From contig NZ_CP021081.1 in NCBI RefSeq assembly GCF_003444775.1, positions 2,407,001 through 2,471,000 of the forward strand: a stretch of 64,000 bases of DNA, read 5' to 3'. This document shows, in pieces, positions 1-8,595 of the stretch. Source of the DNA: Deinococcus ficus (GTDB lineage: Bacteria; Deinococcota; Deinococci; Deinococcales; Deinococcaceae). How positions within the stretch are numbered: position 1 is the first letter of the stretch; each line of letters starts with the position of its first letter. The position numbers and the translations under genes were made by a program. Below the pieces are notes generated by a model. That model worked only from the letters and a program-made list of their open reading frames with translations. It made no database searches and had not been told where the DNA came from.

Positions 1-14
1 GCGGCCGGCGCCCG

Positions 15-2027
15 TCACGCGGTCGCCTCCCGGCGGCCCTTGCCGGGCTTGCCGGACCGCCCGGACCCGGCGGGCGCGGTGACGCGGGCCGTCTCGCGGA
101 CCGGCGCGGTCAGGCTGACGCCGGTGCCGAGCAGCAGCATGGCGGTGCCCCACCAGATCCACGACACCAGCGGCGAGTCGATCACGGCCACTGTCGCCCA
201 CTTCTCCTCCGGCACAGCCTTGAGCAGCGTGACGTAGGTGTCGCCCATCAGGTGGTACTTCACGGCCGGCATGGCGACCGCCTGCTGCGGCTGGTTCACG
301 TAGGTGTTCATCTTCGGCGTGAGGGTCTCGTCCCCGACCTCCACGGTCGCGACGCTGGACATGCGCTCCGGGCGGCGCTCGGTGTCCAGTTTCGTCAGGG
401 TGACTGCTCGCCCGAAGATGGTCTGCGGTTCGTTCAGGCGCAGCGTGACCTCCTGCTTGGCCTTGTACGTGCCGGAAAACCCGATGCCGACCGCCATCAG
501 GATCACGCCCAGGTGCGCCAGGTACGCGCCGTACCGGCGGGGGTGCTCGCGGACCAGGGCCGGCAGGTGCTTCAGGCCGCCGCGGGCCAGGGCGCTCTGC
601 ATGGTGAGCTGCCCCAGACCCACCAGGTTGTACGCGCACAGGCCCAGCGCCAGCGCCAGCCCGGGGTTGCGCACGCCCAGCACGACCGCCAGCACGGTGG
701 CCAGGAGGCCGGCGCCGACCGGCAGGCGCAGCGACTGGAAGAAGGTCTGGTTCGCGCGGCGCCACGGCAGCATGGGGCCCACGCCCATCAGGAACAGCAG
801 CGCCAGGCCCAGCGGAATGGCGAACACGTCATAGAAGCTCGGCCCGACCACCGTGCGGAAACCGCGCACCGCCTCCACCAGGATCGGGAAGAGGGTCGCC
901 AGGATCACCAGCGCGGCGAACAGCACGAACACCACGTTCCCGCCCAGCACCGCGCCCTCGCGGGACACCGTGGCGTCCAGGCTGTGTGGGTCGCGGATGG
1001 CCGGCAGGCGCCAGGTGGCCAGGCCCACGCCCAGCACCACCAGCACCGTGAAGAACATCAGGAAGATCGGCCCGATCGGCCCGTTGGAAAAGGCATGCAC
1101 GCTCTCCACCACGCCGCTGCGGGTCAGGAAGGTGCCCAGCACCGTCGCGGCGTACCCGAAGATGATCAGGTACAGGTTCCAGCCCTTGAGCATGCGCCGG
1201 CGCTCCTGGATCTGCACGCTGTGAATGAACGCCGTGGCGAGCAGCCAGGGAATGAAGCTGGCGTTTTCCACCGGGTCCCAGGCCCAGTACCCGCCCCAGC
1301 CGAGAATCTCGTAACTCCACCAGCCGCCCGCGGCGATCGCGGCGGTCAGGAACGCCCAGGCGACCATCGTCCAGCGCCGCGTCTGGATCAGCCAGGACTC
1401 GCCCAGGCGGCCGGTGACCATGGCCGCGATCGCGTACGCGAACGGCACGCTCAGGCCCACGAACCCGATGTACATCAGCACAGGGTGCACCGCCATCATC
1501 CAGTGGTTCTGAAGCAGCGGGTTGGGCCCGCGGCCGTCCTGCGGGACGTCCACGACCGGCGTGAAGGGACTGGCGACCGTGAGGTTCAGGCCGATGAAGA
1601 ACACCAGCGACAGCGCCATGACCGCCAGCACCCAGGGGCGCAGCACGTCGCGCCGCGCGGTCAGGGACACCAGGAAGGCGTACAGCGACAACACCCACGC
1701 CCACAGCAGGATGCTGCCCTCCAGCGCCGCCCAGAGGGTCACGACCTTCACCCAGGTGGGCGAGACGCTCATGCTGTGTTCGGCCACGTAGCGGACCGTG
1801 AAGTCGTTGCTGAGAATCGCGTACTCCAGCGTGCCCAGAGCCACGCTCACGAACAGGAAGTTCGCCCAGAGGCTCATGCGCGTGCTCTGCTCCAGCCGGG
1901 CGTCCCCGCTGCGGCCTGCCAGAACGCCGCTCACCAGGGCGTACAGGCAGAACGCCAGCGCGAACATGAGGGCCAGCGTGCCGGCCGCGCCCACCGGACT
2001 GAACGCCAGTCCCAGAAAATCCGTCAT
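15..2027 (-). CDS. ccmF: Cytochrome c maturation haem lyase CcmF
   Basis: Polytopic membrane protein of the CcmF/NrfE family, 670 aa from ATG 2027. It is expected to attach haem covalently to apocytochrome c on the outer face of the membrane. The tryptophan-rich WWD segment (WGGYWAWDPVEN, about residues 240-250) that binds haem is visible and is flanked by many hydrophobic helices; the length matches the family. An upstream in-frame ATG at 2075 is rejected because a TACGCT -10 box sits at 2034-2039, 6 nt before ATG 2027, so the transcript is probably leaderless. The stop TGA overlaps a possible GTG start at the window edge (GTGA at 15-18), which suggests that further ccm genes follow to the left; that is inference. 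Confidence 0.95.
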   Translation of the reverse strand: MTDFLGLAFSPVGAAGTLALMFALAFCLYALVSGVLAGRSGDARLEQSTRMSLWANFLFVSVALGTLEYAILSNDFTVRYVAEHSMSVSPTWVKVVTLWAALEGSILLWAWVLSLYAFLVSLTARRDVLRPWVLAVMALSLVFFIGLNLTVASPFTPVVDVPQDGRGPNPLLQNHWMMAVHPVLMYIGFVGLSVPFAYAIAAMVTGRLGESWLIQTRRWTMVAWAFLTAAIAAGGWWSYEILGWGGYWAWDPVENASFIPWLLATAFIHSVQIQERRRMLKGWNLYLIIFGYAATVLGTFLTRSGVVESVHAFSNGPIGPIFLMFFTVLVVLGVGLATWRLPAIRDPHSLDATVSREGAVLGGNVVFVLFAALVILATLFPILVEAVRGFRTVVGPSFYDVFAIPLGLALLFLMGVGPMLPWRRANQTFFQSLRLPVGAGLLATVLAVVLGVRNPGLALALGLCAYNLVGLGQLTMQSALARGGLKHLPALVREHPRRYGAYLAHLGVILMAVGIGFSGTYKAKQEVTLRLNEPQTIFGRAVTLTKLDTERRPERMSSVATVEVGDETLTPKMNTYVNQPQQAVAMPAVKYHLMGDTYVTLLKAVPEEKWATVAVIDSPLVSWIWWGTAMLLLGTGVSLTAPVRETARVTAPAGSGRSGKPGKGRREATA

Positions 2028-2033
2028 ACCCCC

Positions 2034-2039
2034 AGCGTA
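2034..2039 (-). promoter_or_regulatory. -10 box of leaderless ccmF promoter
   Basis: TACGCT on the minus strand, 6 nt before the ccmF ATG. There is no Shine-Dalgarno sequence between the box and the start. Confidence 0.55.
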
Positions 2040-2152
2040 GCCTGCCCGCCCGAAAGGCAGAAGGTCAGGCGTCACGGAAGGTGCGGCGGGCCGCCCCTCA
2101 CCTGACGGGCCGCTCCGGACAGGTCAGCGAACCCGACCGGCCCGGTCCCATT

Positions 2153-2686
2153 TCAACCGGCCGCCGGGCGCAGCATCTCCCCCACCGCCAGCACGGTGCG
2201 CCAGTTACGCACAGTCGCTGGGCACCCCAGCTGCCGCTCGATCAGCGCGTGCGACAGCCGCACGTTCTTCACGCCATCCGGCACCGTCTGGTACAGCGTG
2301 CGGCCCACCACCGTCCACCGCTCCGCCCCGAAGTCCCGCGCGCGCAGCGCCGCCAGCCCCTCCGGTCGCGGCTCCGCGCCCAGGAACGCCGCGGCGACAT
2401 TCACCTCCCCCGGGTCGAAGGGGCAGGCGCGAACGGCCTCCTCCCACGCGGCCGCGCTGCGCACCACGACCGCCACCTCGAACCCGGTCATGGCCTCGAT
2501 GGCCGCGCGCAGCTTCACCGCCAGCGCCGCCTCGTCCTCTCCGGGCGCCGCGAACACCACGTTGCCGCTCTGAATGTACGTCCGGGCTCCGGGGTACCCC
2601 AGGTCCGCGAACAGGGCACGCAGGGCCGCCATGCTCACCTTGCGCTGCTTCCCCAGGTTGACCGACCGCAGCAGGGCGACGTGCAT
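2153..2686 (-). CDS. DUF1697 family protein
   Basis: A 177-aa cytoplasmic protein of the DUF1697 family, whose biochemical role is unknown. The N-terminal motif HVALLRSVNLG followed by a basic stretch, and the IQSGNVVF motif near residue 38, are the family hallmarks. The start is ATG 2686; a longer frame to 2749 would add residues that overlap the upstream gene and do not match the family. It lies 7 nt after the stop of the upstream small membrane-protein gene, so the two are probably co-transcribed. Confidence 0.85.
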   Translation of the reverse strand: MHVALLRSVNLGKQRKVSMAALRALFADLGYPGARTYIQSGNVVFAAPGEDEAALAVKLRAAIEAMTGFEVAVVVRSAAAWEEAVRACPFDPGEVNVAAAFLGAEPRPEGLAALRARDFGAERWTVVGRTLYQTVPDGVKNVRLSHALIERQLGCPATVRNWRTVLAVGEMLRPAAG

Positions 2687-2693
2687 GGGCGGC

Positions 2694-3182
2694 CTAGCGG
2701 CCCTGCATGGCGGCCTGCATGCGGTCCACCACGCGCTGCGCCTCGGCACGCGACCGGTACGGGCCGCTGATCACCACCGGGTCCCCCGCCCGCAGCCGCA
2801 GCTGCGGGGCGTACGCGGGCCGGCCGTGGCCCTGCGGAAGCTGCGTGACCTCCACCGCCTCGATGGTCCCGAACGGAATGGCCCGCCGGCCGGACTTGAA
2901 GCGCGTGCCGTTCACCTTGTGAATCACGGCGTTGGCGGCGTCCACCTCCAGGTGCGAGGACGGCTGCCACAGCATCAGGTACAGGCCCGCCAGGGCGCTG
3001 AGCAGGCTGGCGGCGGCCACGATCCAGTGCCCGGCGGTGTCCATGCCCAGCCGGGAGGCCAGCCACGCGAACACGGCGGCGGCCAGCAGGGTCAGCAGCG
3101 GGTAGATCAGCGGGGACTGGCCCGCCTCCGAGGACTTGAACACGGTCTTCCGGGCGGCGGGGGTCGCCAGGGCAGGCGGCAT
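2694..3182 (-). CDS. Small membrane protein with PH-like C-terminal region
   Basis: A 162-aa protein of unknown function. Two hydrophobic segments (about residues 25-42 and 50-70) form a hairpin anchor. They are followed by a soluble, beta-rich tail containing a pattern common in bacterial PH-like domains (basic RRAIPFGTIEAVEV, then ISGPY). This domain assignment is by eye only. ATG 3182 has a TACACT -10 box 8 nt upstream (3191-3196) and no Shine-Dalgarno, so it is probably leaderless. It leads a two-gene operon with the DUF1697 gene. Confidence 0.7.
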   Translation of the reverse strand: MPPALATPAARKTVFKSSEAGQSPLIYPLLTLLAAAVFAWLASRLGMDTAGHWIVAAASLLSALAGLYLMLWQPSSHLEVDAANAVIHKVNGTRFKSGRRAIPFGTIEAVEVTQLPQGHGRPAYAPQLRLRAGDPVVISGPYRSRAEAQRVVDRMQAAMQGR

Positions 3183-3190
3183 ACCTGCCC

Positions 3191-3196
3191 AGTGTA
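3191..3196 (-). promoter_or_regulatory. -10 box before small membrane protein gene
   Basis: TACACT on the minus strand, 8 nt before ATG 3182; leaderless arrangement. Confidence 0.5.
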
Positions 3197-3224
3197 CGGC
3201 ACGCTCCGGCCGCTCAGCGCGGGG

Positions 3225-4160
3225 TCACAGTTCGTTGACTTCCGGCTGGAAGCGCACCTGCCGGATGAACTCCAGGTACTCGGCCTGCGTCAGGGCCTGC
3301 GTCTGGCCGCTCAGCGCGACGAACAGGGCCTCCAGGACGTTCGTGGCGAAGTTGCGGCTGCCGATGCGGGGCGTGGTCGTGATCAGGCGCCGCACGCCGC
3401 GCTCCTTCATCCAGGCGCGGTCGGCGGGCGTGATCGTCTGCGTGAGGACCGTCTTGCCGCTCAGGTCGCGGGGCGCGTAGCGCTTGACGTAGTGGGTGTC
3501 GCCGGCGATCACGTCCGCCCAGCTGTAGTAGGGGGTGCCGCTGGCCTCCCGGCTGCTTTCCTGCTTCTTGCCGGTGGGGTAGAACCAGTCCTGCGGGAGT
3601 TTGGTGATCACGGGCAGGACCGTGCGCGCCACGCGGCGCAGCGTGCGGATGTTCCGGATCGGGTAGTTGATGTTCAGCCCGAACACGATGTCGCCGTACA
3701 CGACGTCCGCGCCGTACTCGGAGAGCGCCTCGGCCATCCCGAAACGGTCCACGGCGCTGACCATCAGGACCTTCTGGGTCCGCCAGTTCAGGAGCGGTTC
3801 GAGCTGCCCGATCGCGTCGCGTTCCAGGGTGTTCTTCAGGCCGCTGCCGTCCAGCACGGGCGTGATTTTCGCGTTGGCGACCAGGGTGCGCACGTTGTTG
3901 AAGGTGTAGCGCCGCCCATCCGCCCAGACGTACAGGTCCGCGCCGCCCAGCCCGAAGGCCGTGACCCGGCCGTCCAGCTCCCGGAACAGCTGCGCGGCCC
4001 TGGCCTTGTCGCCGTCGGTGCCGATGCGTTCCAGGATGAACGGCTGGCCCAGCAGTTCGATCTCCTCGCGGGCGTTGCCGCGGCTGCTGCCCAGGCTGAC
4101 GCTCACCACGTGCTTGAACCCGGCCGGAGCCGCCTGCCAGCCCTGAAGAAGGTCACTCAT
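3225..4160 (-). CDS. Conserved protein similar to proteins annotated as quinate 5-dehydrogenase
   Basis: A 311-aa cytoplasmic protein. From memory, its sequence resembles Deinococcus proteins annotated as quinate 5-dehydrogenase, but I see no classical AroE catalytic motif; the glycine-rich AFGLGGADLYV near residue 73 could be a nucleotide-binding turn. The function is therefore tentative. The start is ATG 4160, because the -10 box TACAAT occupies 4171-4176 and would overlap the alternative ATG at 4172. No shikimate or quinate genes lie nearby. The long open frame continuing upstream to 4646 is an artefact of high G+C content antisense to the DUF1622 gene. Confidence 0.75.
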   Translation of the reverse strand: MSDLLQGWQAAPAGFKHVVSVSLGSSRGNAREEIELLGQPFILERIGTDGDKARAAQLFRELDGRVTAFGLGGADLYVWADGRRYTFNNVRTLVANAKITPVLDGSGLKNTLERDAIGQLEPLLNWRTQKVLMVSAVDRFGMAEALSEYGADVVYGDIVFGLNINYPIRNIRTLRRVARTVLPVITKLPQDWFYPTGKKQESSREASGTPYYSWADVIAGDTHYVKRYAPRDLSGKTVLTQTITPADRAWMKERGVRRLITTTPRIGSRNFATNVLEALFVALSGQTQALTQAEYLEFIRQVRFQPEVNEL

Positions 4161-4170
4161 GACAGGGGGC

Positions 4171-4176
4171 ATTGTA
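4171..4176 (-). promoter_or_regulatory. -10 box before quinate-dehydrogenase-like gene
   Basis: TACAAT on the minus strand, 10 nt before ATG 4160. It overlaps the other candidate ATG (4172) and so decides the start. Confidence 0.55.
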
Positions 4177-4268
4177 GGGGCGCCGCCGCCAGGGAACGCC
4201 ACGCTGCCCCGAACCTGAGGGAACCGGTTCGTGATCAAACCGTGAGGCCCGGCCGCCGGGCCGCCTTC

Positions 4269-4274
4269 TAGGAT
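4269..4274 (+). promoter_or_regulatory. -10 box before DUF1622 gene
   Basis: TAGGAT, 6 nt before ATG 4281; leaderless arrangement. Confidence 0.45.
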
Positions 4275-4280
4275 GCGGGG

Positions 4281-4673
4281 ATGGACCTGCTGGTGCAGCT
4301 GGAAGGGCTGGTGCGGCTGATCGCGCAGTTCGTGGCGAGGCTCGCCGAGCTGTCCGCGGCGCTGATCGTGGCGTTCGCGGTGCTCGAGGCGCTGTACTTC
4401 GTGCTGCGGGTGTTCTGGAAGCGGGACGCCGTGCCGGACCACCGCAAGGAGGACCTGCGGCTGGCGCTGGGCCGCTGGCTGGCGATCGCCCTGGAGTTCC
4501 TGCTCGCGGCCGACATCGTGCTCACGGCGATCGCGCCCACCTGGCAGGACATCGGGCAGCTGGGCGCGGTGGCGCTGATCCGCACGGCGCTGAACTTCTT
4601 CCTTCAGCGGGAGTTCCGGGCGCAGGCCGAGCGGCGCCGGGCCCACGCGAACGGCGAGGCCGAGGCCTCCTGA
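4281..4673 (+). CDS. DUF1622 family membrane protein
   Basis: A 130-aa integral membrane protein of the DUF1622 family, function unknown. Hydrophobic segments lie at about residues 20-45 and 65-85, and the central charged HRKEDLRLALGRWLAIALEF stretch is the family signature. The C-terminal tail is short, basic and acidic. ATG 4281 is 6 nt after a TAGGAT box with no Shine-Dalgarno. It stands alone, divergent from the quinate-dehydrogenase-like gene and convergent with ctaG. Confidence 0.8.
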   Translation: MDLLVQLEGLVRLIAQFVARLAELSAALIVAFAVLEALYFVLRVFWKRDAVPDHRKEDLRLALGRWLAIALEFLLAADIVLTAIAPTWQDIGQLGAVALIRTALNFFLQREFRAQAERRRAHANGEAEAS

Positions 4674-4688
4674 CCGGCCGGCCCGCGG

Positions 4689-5564
4689 TCAGCCCTGCGG
4701 CTGGGCGTCCGGTTTGGGGGGCATGCCCTGGCCTTCAGAGAGTTTGATCAGCCACATCATCAGCTGAATGAACGCCAGGGCCAGGGCCGGCATGCCGGCC
4801 AGCATCATGATCCAGCCGCTGATCTGCTGGTTTTGCAGCGGGGTGAGGTTCCACAGGCACAGGGCGTTCACGTACGGCGTGTACAGCACGTCGCGGGCGT
4901 AGAGCCACACGGCGGCCACGGCCATCATGGGCAGGCTGGCGATCAGCCCGAACCAGCCGCGGGAGCCGATCCCGGCCGGCTGCACGCTGGGCAGCGGCCG
5001 CAGGACCACGCCCCACACCAGCAGGCTGCTGAGCAGGTACAGCGCCGGCAGCAGGGACGCAGCGGTGTTCGTGACGATGCTGGCGTTGAAGCCGGCCGGG
5101 ACGTTCCAGAAGACGATCACGGCCGTCCAGAGGGCCAGGGCCACCCAGGGGTCCAGCAGGACGTTCAGGACCCTGCCCAGGCCGCGACGCGGGTCGAGCC
5201 TCACGCCGCGCGGCACGCCCAGCACCAGCAGCGGCGGCACGAGTTCCGCCAGGACCATCAGGCGGGCCATGTACAGCGCCATGCTGGACTGCGTCATGGT
5301 GCCGGCCAGGCTCTGCGTGGTCAGGAACAGCAGGACCATGCCCACAGCGAAGGACAGAACGCGCCACAGCGGCCAGCGGGCCCGGCCCTCCGGCGTGCGG
5401 CGGGCCTGCGCGCAGCGCCAGGCGTACAGAGCCGCGGCGAGCAGCATGGGCAGCAGGAACACCGGGTCCACGTGCAGGCGCAGCAGGTCGGCCAGGGTGG
5501 GGTTCAGGTCGATGCCGCCCCCGCTGGGCGGGGGGACAGGCGGAAGGGGGGTGGGGGTGCTCAT
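4689..5564 (-). CDS. ctaG: Cytochrome c oxidase assembly protein, CtaG (caa3) family
   Basis: A 291-aa polytopic membrane protein of the caa3_CtaG family, required in Bacillus-type systems for caa3 cytochrome oxidase assembly, probably at the CuB site. About seven hydrophobic helices follow a proline-rich N-terminus. Its start overlaps the stop of the SCO gene (ATGA at 5561-5564), so it is translationally coupled as the last gene of a three-gene copper-delivery operon (PCuAC, SCO, CtaG). Confidence 0.9.
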   Translation of the reverse strand: MSTPTPLPPVPPPSGGGIDLNPTLADLLRLHVDPVFLLPMLLAAALYAWRCAQARRTPEGRARWPLWRVLSFAVGMVLLFLTTQSLAGTMTQSSMALYMARLMVLAELVPPLLVLGVPRGVRLDPRRGLGRVLNVLLDPWVALALWTAVIVFWNVPAGFNASIVTNTAASLLPALYLLSSLLVWGVVLRPLPSVQPAGIGSRGWFGLIASLPMMAVAAVWLYARDVLYTPYVNALCLWNLTPLQNQQISGWIMMLAGMPALALAFIQLMMWLIKLSEGQGMPPKPDAQPQG

Positions 5565-6250
5565 CGGGCGGGGTTCCTGATCACGTACTCCATGTCCTGC
5601 GCCACGCGGGCGGTCTGGGGGAGCTGGCTGTAGTCCCACAGCACCCGCAGCTTCCCGGCGGCGTCCACGAGGTACGTGGCGGTGGTGTGGTTCACCTGGT
5701 ACTCGGCGGCGCTCTTGATGTCGGCTTTCTGGTAGCCCACGCCGTACTGTTTCGCCACGGCGGACAGCGTGGGTTCGGGGATGTTCACGCCGGTGCCCTC
5801 GCCGAAGTACGTGACGTACTCCTTGAGGCGCTGCGGCGTGTCGCGGTCCGGGTCCACGCTGACCATCAGGATTTTCAGGCGGGCCCGGTCGGCGGGCGGC
5901 AGGGTGTCGCGCGCGCGGCTGAGGTTCGCCAGGGACAGCGGGCAGATGTTCGGGCAGTGCGTGAACCCGAAGAAGATCGCGGTGGCCGCGCCCCCCGTCT
6001 CGCCGGGCGTGAAGGTCCAGGGCCGGCCGGTGTGGTCGGTGCCGGTCAGGGCGGCCGCCTGCGTGTTCGGGTAGGCGGTGCCGTAGAAGGGGTAGGGGCT
6101 GCGCAGCCGCGCCACGCCCCACGCGCCGGCGATCAGCAGCACCACGGCGCTCAGGGCCAGCAGCGCGGACACGTACCAGGGCCGGGGCGCCAGCGCCTCC
6201 GGGGTCAGCTCCGGCAGGGGGTCGGGGTGGGGGGTGGTCACACGGCTCAC
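5561..6250 (-). CDS. SCO1/SenC family copper chaperone
   Basis: A 229-aa membrane-anchored thioredoxin-fold protein that delivers copper to, or reduces, the CuA site of cytochrome oxidase. There is one N-terminal transmembrane helix (about residues 30-48). The copper-binding CPNIC motif sits in THCPNICPLSLANL (about residues 115-130), and the conserved distal histidine is in VNHTTATYLVD. It lies directly downstream of the PCuAC chaperone gene (1-nt gap) and overlaps ctaG by 4 nt. Confidence 0.93.
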   Translation of the reverse strand: MSRVTTPHPDPLPELTPEALAPRPWYVSALLALSAVVLLIAGAWGVARLRSPYPFYGTAYPNTQAAALTGTDHTGRPWTFTPGETGGAATAIFFGFTHCPNICPLSLANLSRARDTLPPADRARLKILMVSVDPDRDTPQRLKEYVTYFGEGTGVNIPEPTLSAVAKQYGVGYQKADIKSAAEYQVNHTTATYLVDAAGKLRVLWDYSQLPQTARVAQDMEYVIRNPAR

Positions 6251-6251
6251 C

Positions 6252-6761
6252 TCAGGGTTTCCGGACGGTCGCGGTGACGTTCAGCGTCCGGCCGTCCTTC
6301 GCTTTCAGGGTCAGGGTGATCTTCTCACCGGGTTTCAGGGGGCGCTTGAGGCCCATCAGCATGAGGTGGTCGCCGGCGGGGCCCATGGTCAGGGTGCCGC
6401 GGGCGGGCACGGTCAGGGTGGGGACGGTCTTCATGCCGGTCATGGCGCCGGTGCGGGTGGTTTTCATCAGCATGACGTGCCCGAACGTGGCGCTGCTCGC
6501 GCCGGTCAGCACGACGGCGGTGCTGCCGGGGTTTTTCAGGGTGAGGTGGGCGCTCGTCTCGGTGATGCCGGGCGGCACGGTCACGATGGTTGCCGAGAGG
6601 ACCGTCAGCGGCAGCTTCGCGGCCATGGTGCGGGCCGGCGTGACCGCGGGCGCGGCGTGCCCGGTGTGCTGGGCCAGCGCCAGGCCTCCGGCCGTCAGGA
6701 GGGCGGCAGCCAGGGCCGCGGCGCGCAGGGGTGAGGTGGAAAAAACTGTCAGGTGGGGCAT
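6252..6761 (-). CDS. Periplasmic copper chaperone PCuA(C)
   Basis: A 169-aa secreted protein with a signal peptide (hydrophobic about residues 10-30). The PCuAC domain shows the methionine/histidine copper site: GHVMLMK followed after about 35 residues by GDHLMLMGLKRPL. It hands Cu(I) to SCO or the oxidase CuA site. It is the first gene of the copper operon. The promoter is probably the TACACT box at 6824-6829, which gives a leader of about 55 nt. Confidence 0.92.
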   Translation of the reverse strand: MPHLTVFSTSPLRAAALAAALLTAGGLALAQHTGHAAPAVTPARTMAAKLPLTVLSATIVTVPPGITETSAHLTLKNPGSTAVVLTGASSATFGHVMLMKTTRTGAMTGMKTVPTLTVPARGTLTMGPAGDHLMLMGLKRPLKPGEKITLTLKAKDGRTLNVTATVRKP

Positions 6762-6823
6762 CCGGGAAACCTCGCGGAGGGAAGGCAGGGACAGGAGGGG
6801 CGCCCGGGTGGGCGCATCCGGCC

Positions 6824-6829
6824 AGTGTA
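6824..6829 (-). promoter_or_regulatory. -10 box of the PCuAC-SCO-ctaG operon
   Basis: TACACT on the minus strand, about 62 nt upstream of ATG 6761; unlike many genes here it leaves a real leader. Confidence 0.45.
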
Positions 6830-7100
6830 GGCGGGCGCGGCGGGCCGGATTGTCCCCGCGTGCCCGGTGCGGTCCCCCGTCCCGGGTTCATGGAACAGGT
6901 TCCACGCTCAGGGGGTATGGTGGGCACGTCGCCCCCGCCGGTCCCTCAGCGCGCCCGGCGGGAGGCCCCCTGACCGCCGCGTTCCCGCCTCCCTGCCGCC
7001 CCCCTGCGCGGCCCCCCGATCCCGGAGTTCTGTCCTATGAGTGCCCCTTCCCGTCCGCTGCTCCCCTCGCCCGCCGGTATCCCTTCTGTGCGGGGCGCAC
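6830..7100 (+). promoter_or_regulatory. Upstream region of the LacI-type regulator
   Basis: Non-coding. It holds an inverted repeat TGGAAC-AG-GTTCCA at 6891-6904 (6-bp arms, 2-nt spacer), followed by a TATGGT -10-like box at 6916-6921. The repeat would cover the -35 position and could be an autoregulatory operator. The remaining 170 nt up to the start show no ORF or clear hairpin. Confidence 0.35.
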
Positions 7101-8108
7101 ATGCGTAAACCCACCATTCAGGACGTCGCCGTGAAGGCCGGCGTGGGCGTGGGCACGGTGTCCCGCGTCCTGAACAACCACCCGGCGGTGCGCGGCGTGA
7201 CCCGGGACGCCGTGCTCAAGGCGATCTCGGATCTGGAGTACACGCCCAACCCGCACGCCCGGCGCATCGCGGGCGGCAAGAGCTACACCATCAGCGTGCT
7301 GCTGCCGGTCCTGACCACCGAGTTCTACACCCGGCTGCTGGACGGCCTGGAGGCCGCCTTCCAGGAGGCGCGGTACGACGTGGCGATCTTCCCTCTGCTG
7401 GACCGCTCGCGTCTGGAACGCTACCTGGGGTCGCACACCCTGGCGTACCAGGCCGACGGGCTGGTCATGGCGACGTACAACCTGCAGGCGCTGTTCCACG
7501 AGCACCGGCTGCGCACGCAGCAGCCGACCGTGCTGGTGGACGCCTACGCCGAACATGTGGACTGCGCGTACATGGACAACGTGACCGGCGGCCGCCTGGC
7601 CGGGGAGCACGCCGTGAAGGCCCCGGGCCCGATCCACGCGATCTGGGTGGAGACGGAACTGGATCAGCTGTTCCAGACGCGGGTGTTCGAGGACCGCCGC
7701 AGCGGCTTCATGGGCGCGCTCGCCGCGGCCGGGCGGGGGCTGGGCCGCGAGTGCGTGTCCAGTTTCGACACGCTGGCGGCCCGCAACACCGCCGCTCAGC
7801 TGCTCGATGCCGTGCAGACCGAACCGGGGGGCGTGCCGTGCACGGTGTTCGCGTCCGCGGACCTGCTGGCCGGCGCGCTGCTGGACGAGATGGCCGTCCG
7901 GGGCCTGCAGCCGGGCGTGGACGTGCGGGTGATCGGCTTCGACAACCAGCCGTGGGCGGCGGCGCGCGGAATCACCACGCTGCACCAGCCGGTGGAGAGC
8001 ATGGGGTACGAGGCGGCCACGCTGCTGCTCACGCGCCTGAACGGGTACCGCGGCCCGGCCCGCGCGCGGCGGTTCGAGCCGAGCCTGATCGTGCGCGGCA
8101 GCGCCTAA
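7101..8108 (+). CDS. LacI family transcriptional regulator
   Basis: A 335-aa DNA-binding repressor. The N-terminal LacI helix-turn-helix (PTIQDVAVKAGVGVGTVSRV, residues 3-22) and hinge helix (NPHARRIAGG, about residues 51-60) are clear, followed by a periplasmic-binding-protein-like effector domain ending in the usual LIVRGSA tail. ATG 7101 is chosen because the domain begins there; the frame is open to 7041 but adds nothing conserved. No sugar transport or catabolic genes adjoin it, so its effector and regulon cannot be read from context. Confidence 0.92.
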   Translation: MRKPTIQDVAVKAGVGVGTVSRVLNNHPAVRGVTRDAVLKAISDLEYTPNPHARRIAGGKSYTISVLLPVLTTEFYTRLLDGLEAAFQEARYDVAIFPLLDRSRLERYLGSHTLAYQADGLVMATYNLQALFHEHRLRTQQPTVLVDAYAEHVDCAYMDNVTGGRLAGEHAVKAPGPIHAIWVETELDQLFQTRVFEDRRSGFMGALAAAGRGLGRECVSSFDTLAARNTAAQLLDAVQTEPGGVPCTVFASADLLAGALLDEMAVRGLQPGVDVRVIGFDNQPWAAARGITTLHQPVESMGYEAATLLLTRLNGYRGPARARRFEPSLIVRGSA

Positions 8109-8122
8109 CCAGATCCAGAGGG

Positions 8123-8515
8123 CTACACGCGGGCGCGCAGGCCGATCAGCAGCCCGGCCGTGAACGCCCCCGCGAAAGGCAGGTTGGCGGTCAGGACGCG
8201 GCCCAGCCACTGTGCGCCCTGCTCGCCGCCCTGGCGCAGCCACGGCTCGGTGAGGGCCTGGAGTTTCAGCCAGTTCACGCTGACCAGCTCGAAGTACGCC
8301 ATGACCTGAATGGCGATGAACAGCACGCCCACCACGACCAGCACCACCCGCCCGATCCATTTCAGGGCTAGGCCCGTCGCGAAGCCCAGCAGCGCGCCCA
8401 CGCTCAGGTCCGGCAGCACCGGCCCCAGGGCGTCCATCAGGCCGGCCGCGGCGGGCGCGGCTTCGGGCGTGGGGGTGGGGGGCGGGGCCGTCAAAGCAGG
8501 CGCATGGTAGTGCAT
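8123..8515 (-). CDS. FUN14 domain-containing membrane protein
   Basis: A 130-aa membrane protein with a proline/alanine-rich N-terminus and the FUN14-type glycine-rich hydrophobic core (LSVGALLGFATGLALKWIGR, then a second hydrophobic helix). The eukaryotic FUNDC1 relatives act in mitophagy; the bacterial role is unknown. ATG 8515 is chosen; the frame extending to 8686 runs into the divergent sigma-factor gene. It converges with the LacI gene 14 nt away. Confidence 0.75.
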   Translation of the reverse strand: MHYHAPALTAPPPTPTPEAAPAAAGLMDALGPVLPDLSVGALLGFATGLALKWIGRVVLVVVGVLFIAIQVMAYFELVSVNWLKLQALTEPWLRQGGEQGAQWLGRVLTANLPFAGAFTAGLLIGLRARV

Positions 8516-8580
8516 CCCCGCGCGGGGTGGGGCCGGGGGGGCCTCAGCCAATATGCTGACGATTTCATGAGCGTACTTGG

Positions 8581-8586
8581 TATCGT
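8581..8586 (+). promoter_or_regulatory. -10 box before ECF sigma-factor gene
   Basis: TATCGT, 9 nt before the GTG start at 8596. A TACGCT box on the other strand (8572-8577) could serve the divergent FUN14 gene, so the two promoters would overlap. Confidence 0.45.
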
Positions 8587-8595
8587 GGGGGGGTC

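Noticed and set aside
252..2105. A 617-codon plus-strand frame antisense to ccmF
   Set aside because: Low-complexity His/Gln/Arg/Ala-rich translation typical of an antisense G+C-biased frame; no ribosome-binding site. Similar antisense frames over fusA, yidC, nuo, pheT and hflX were rejected for the same reason.
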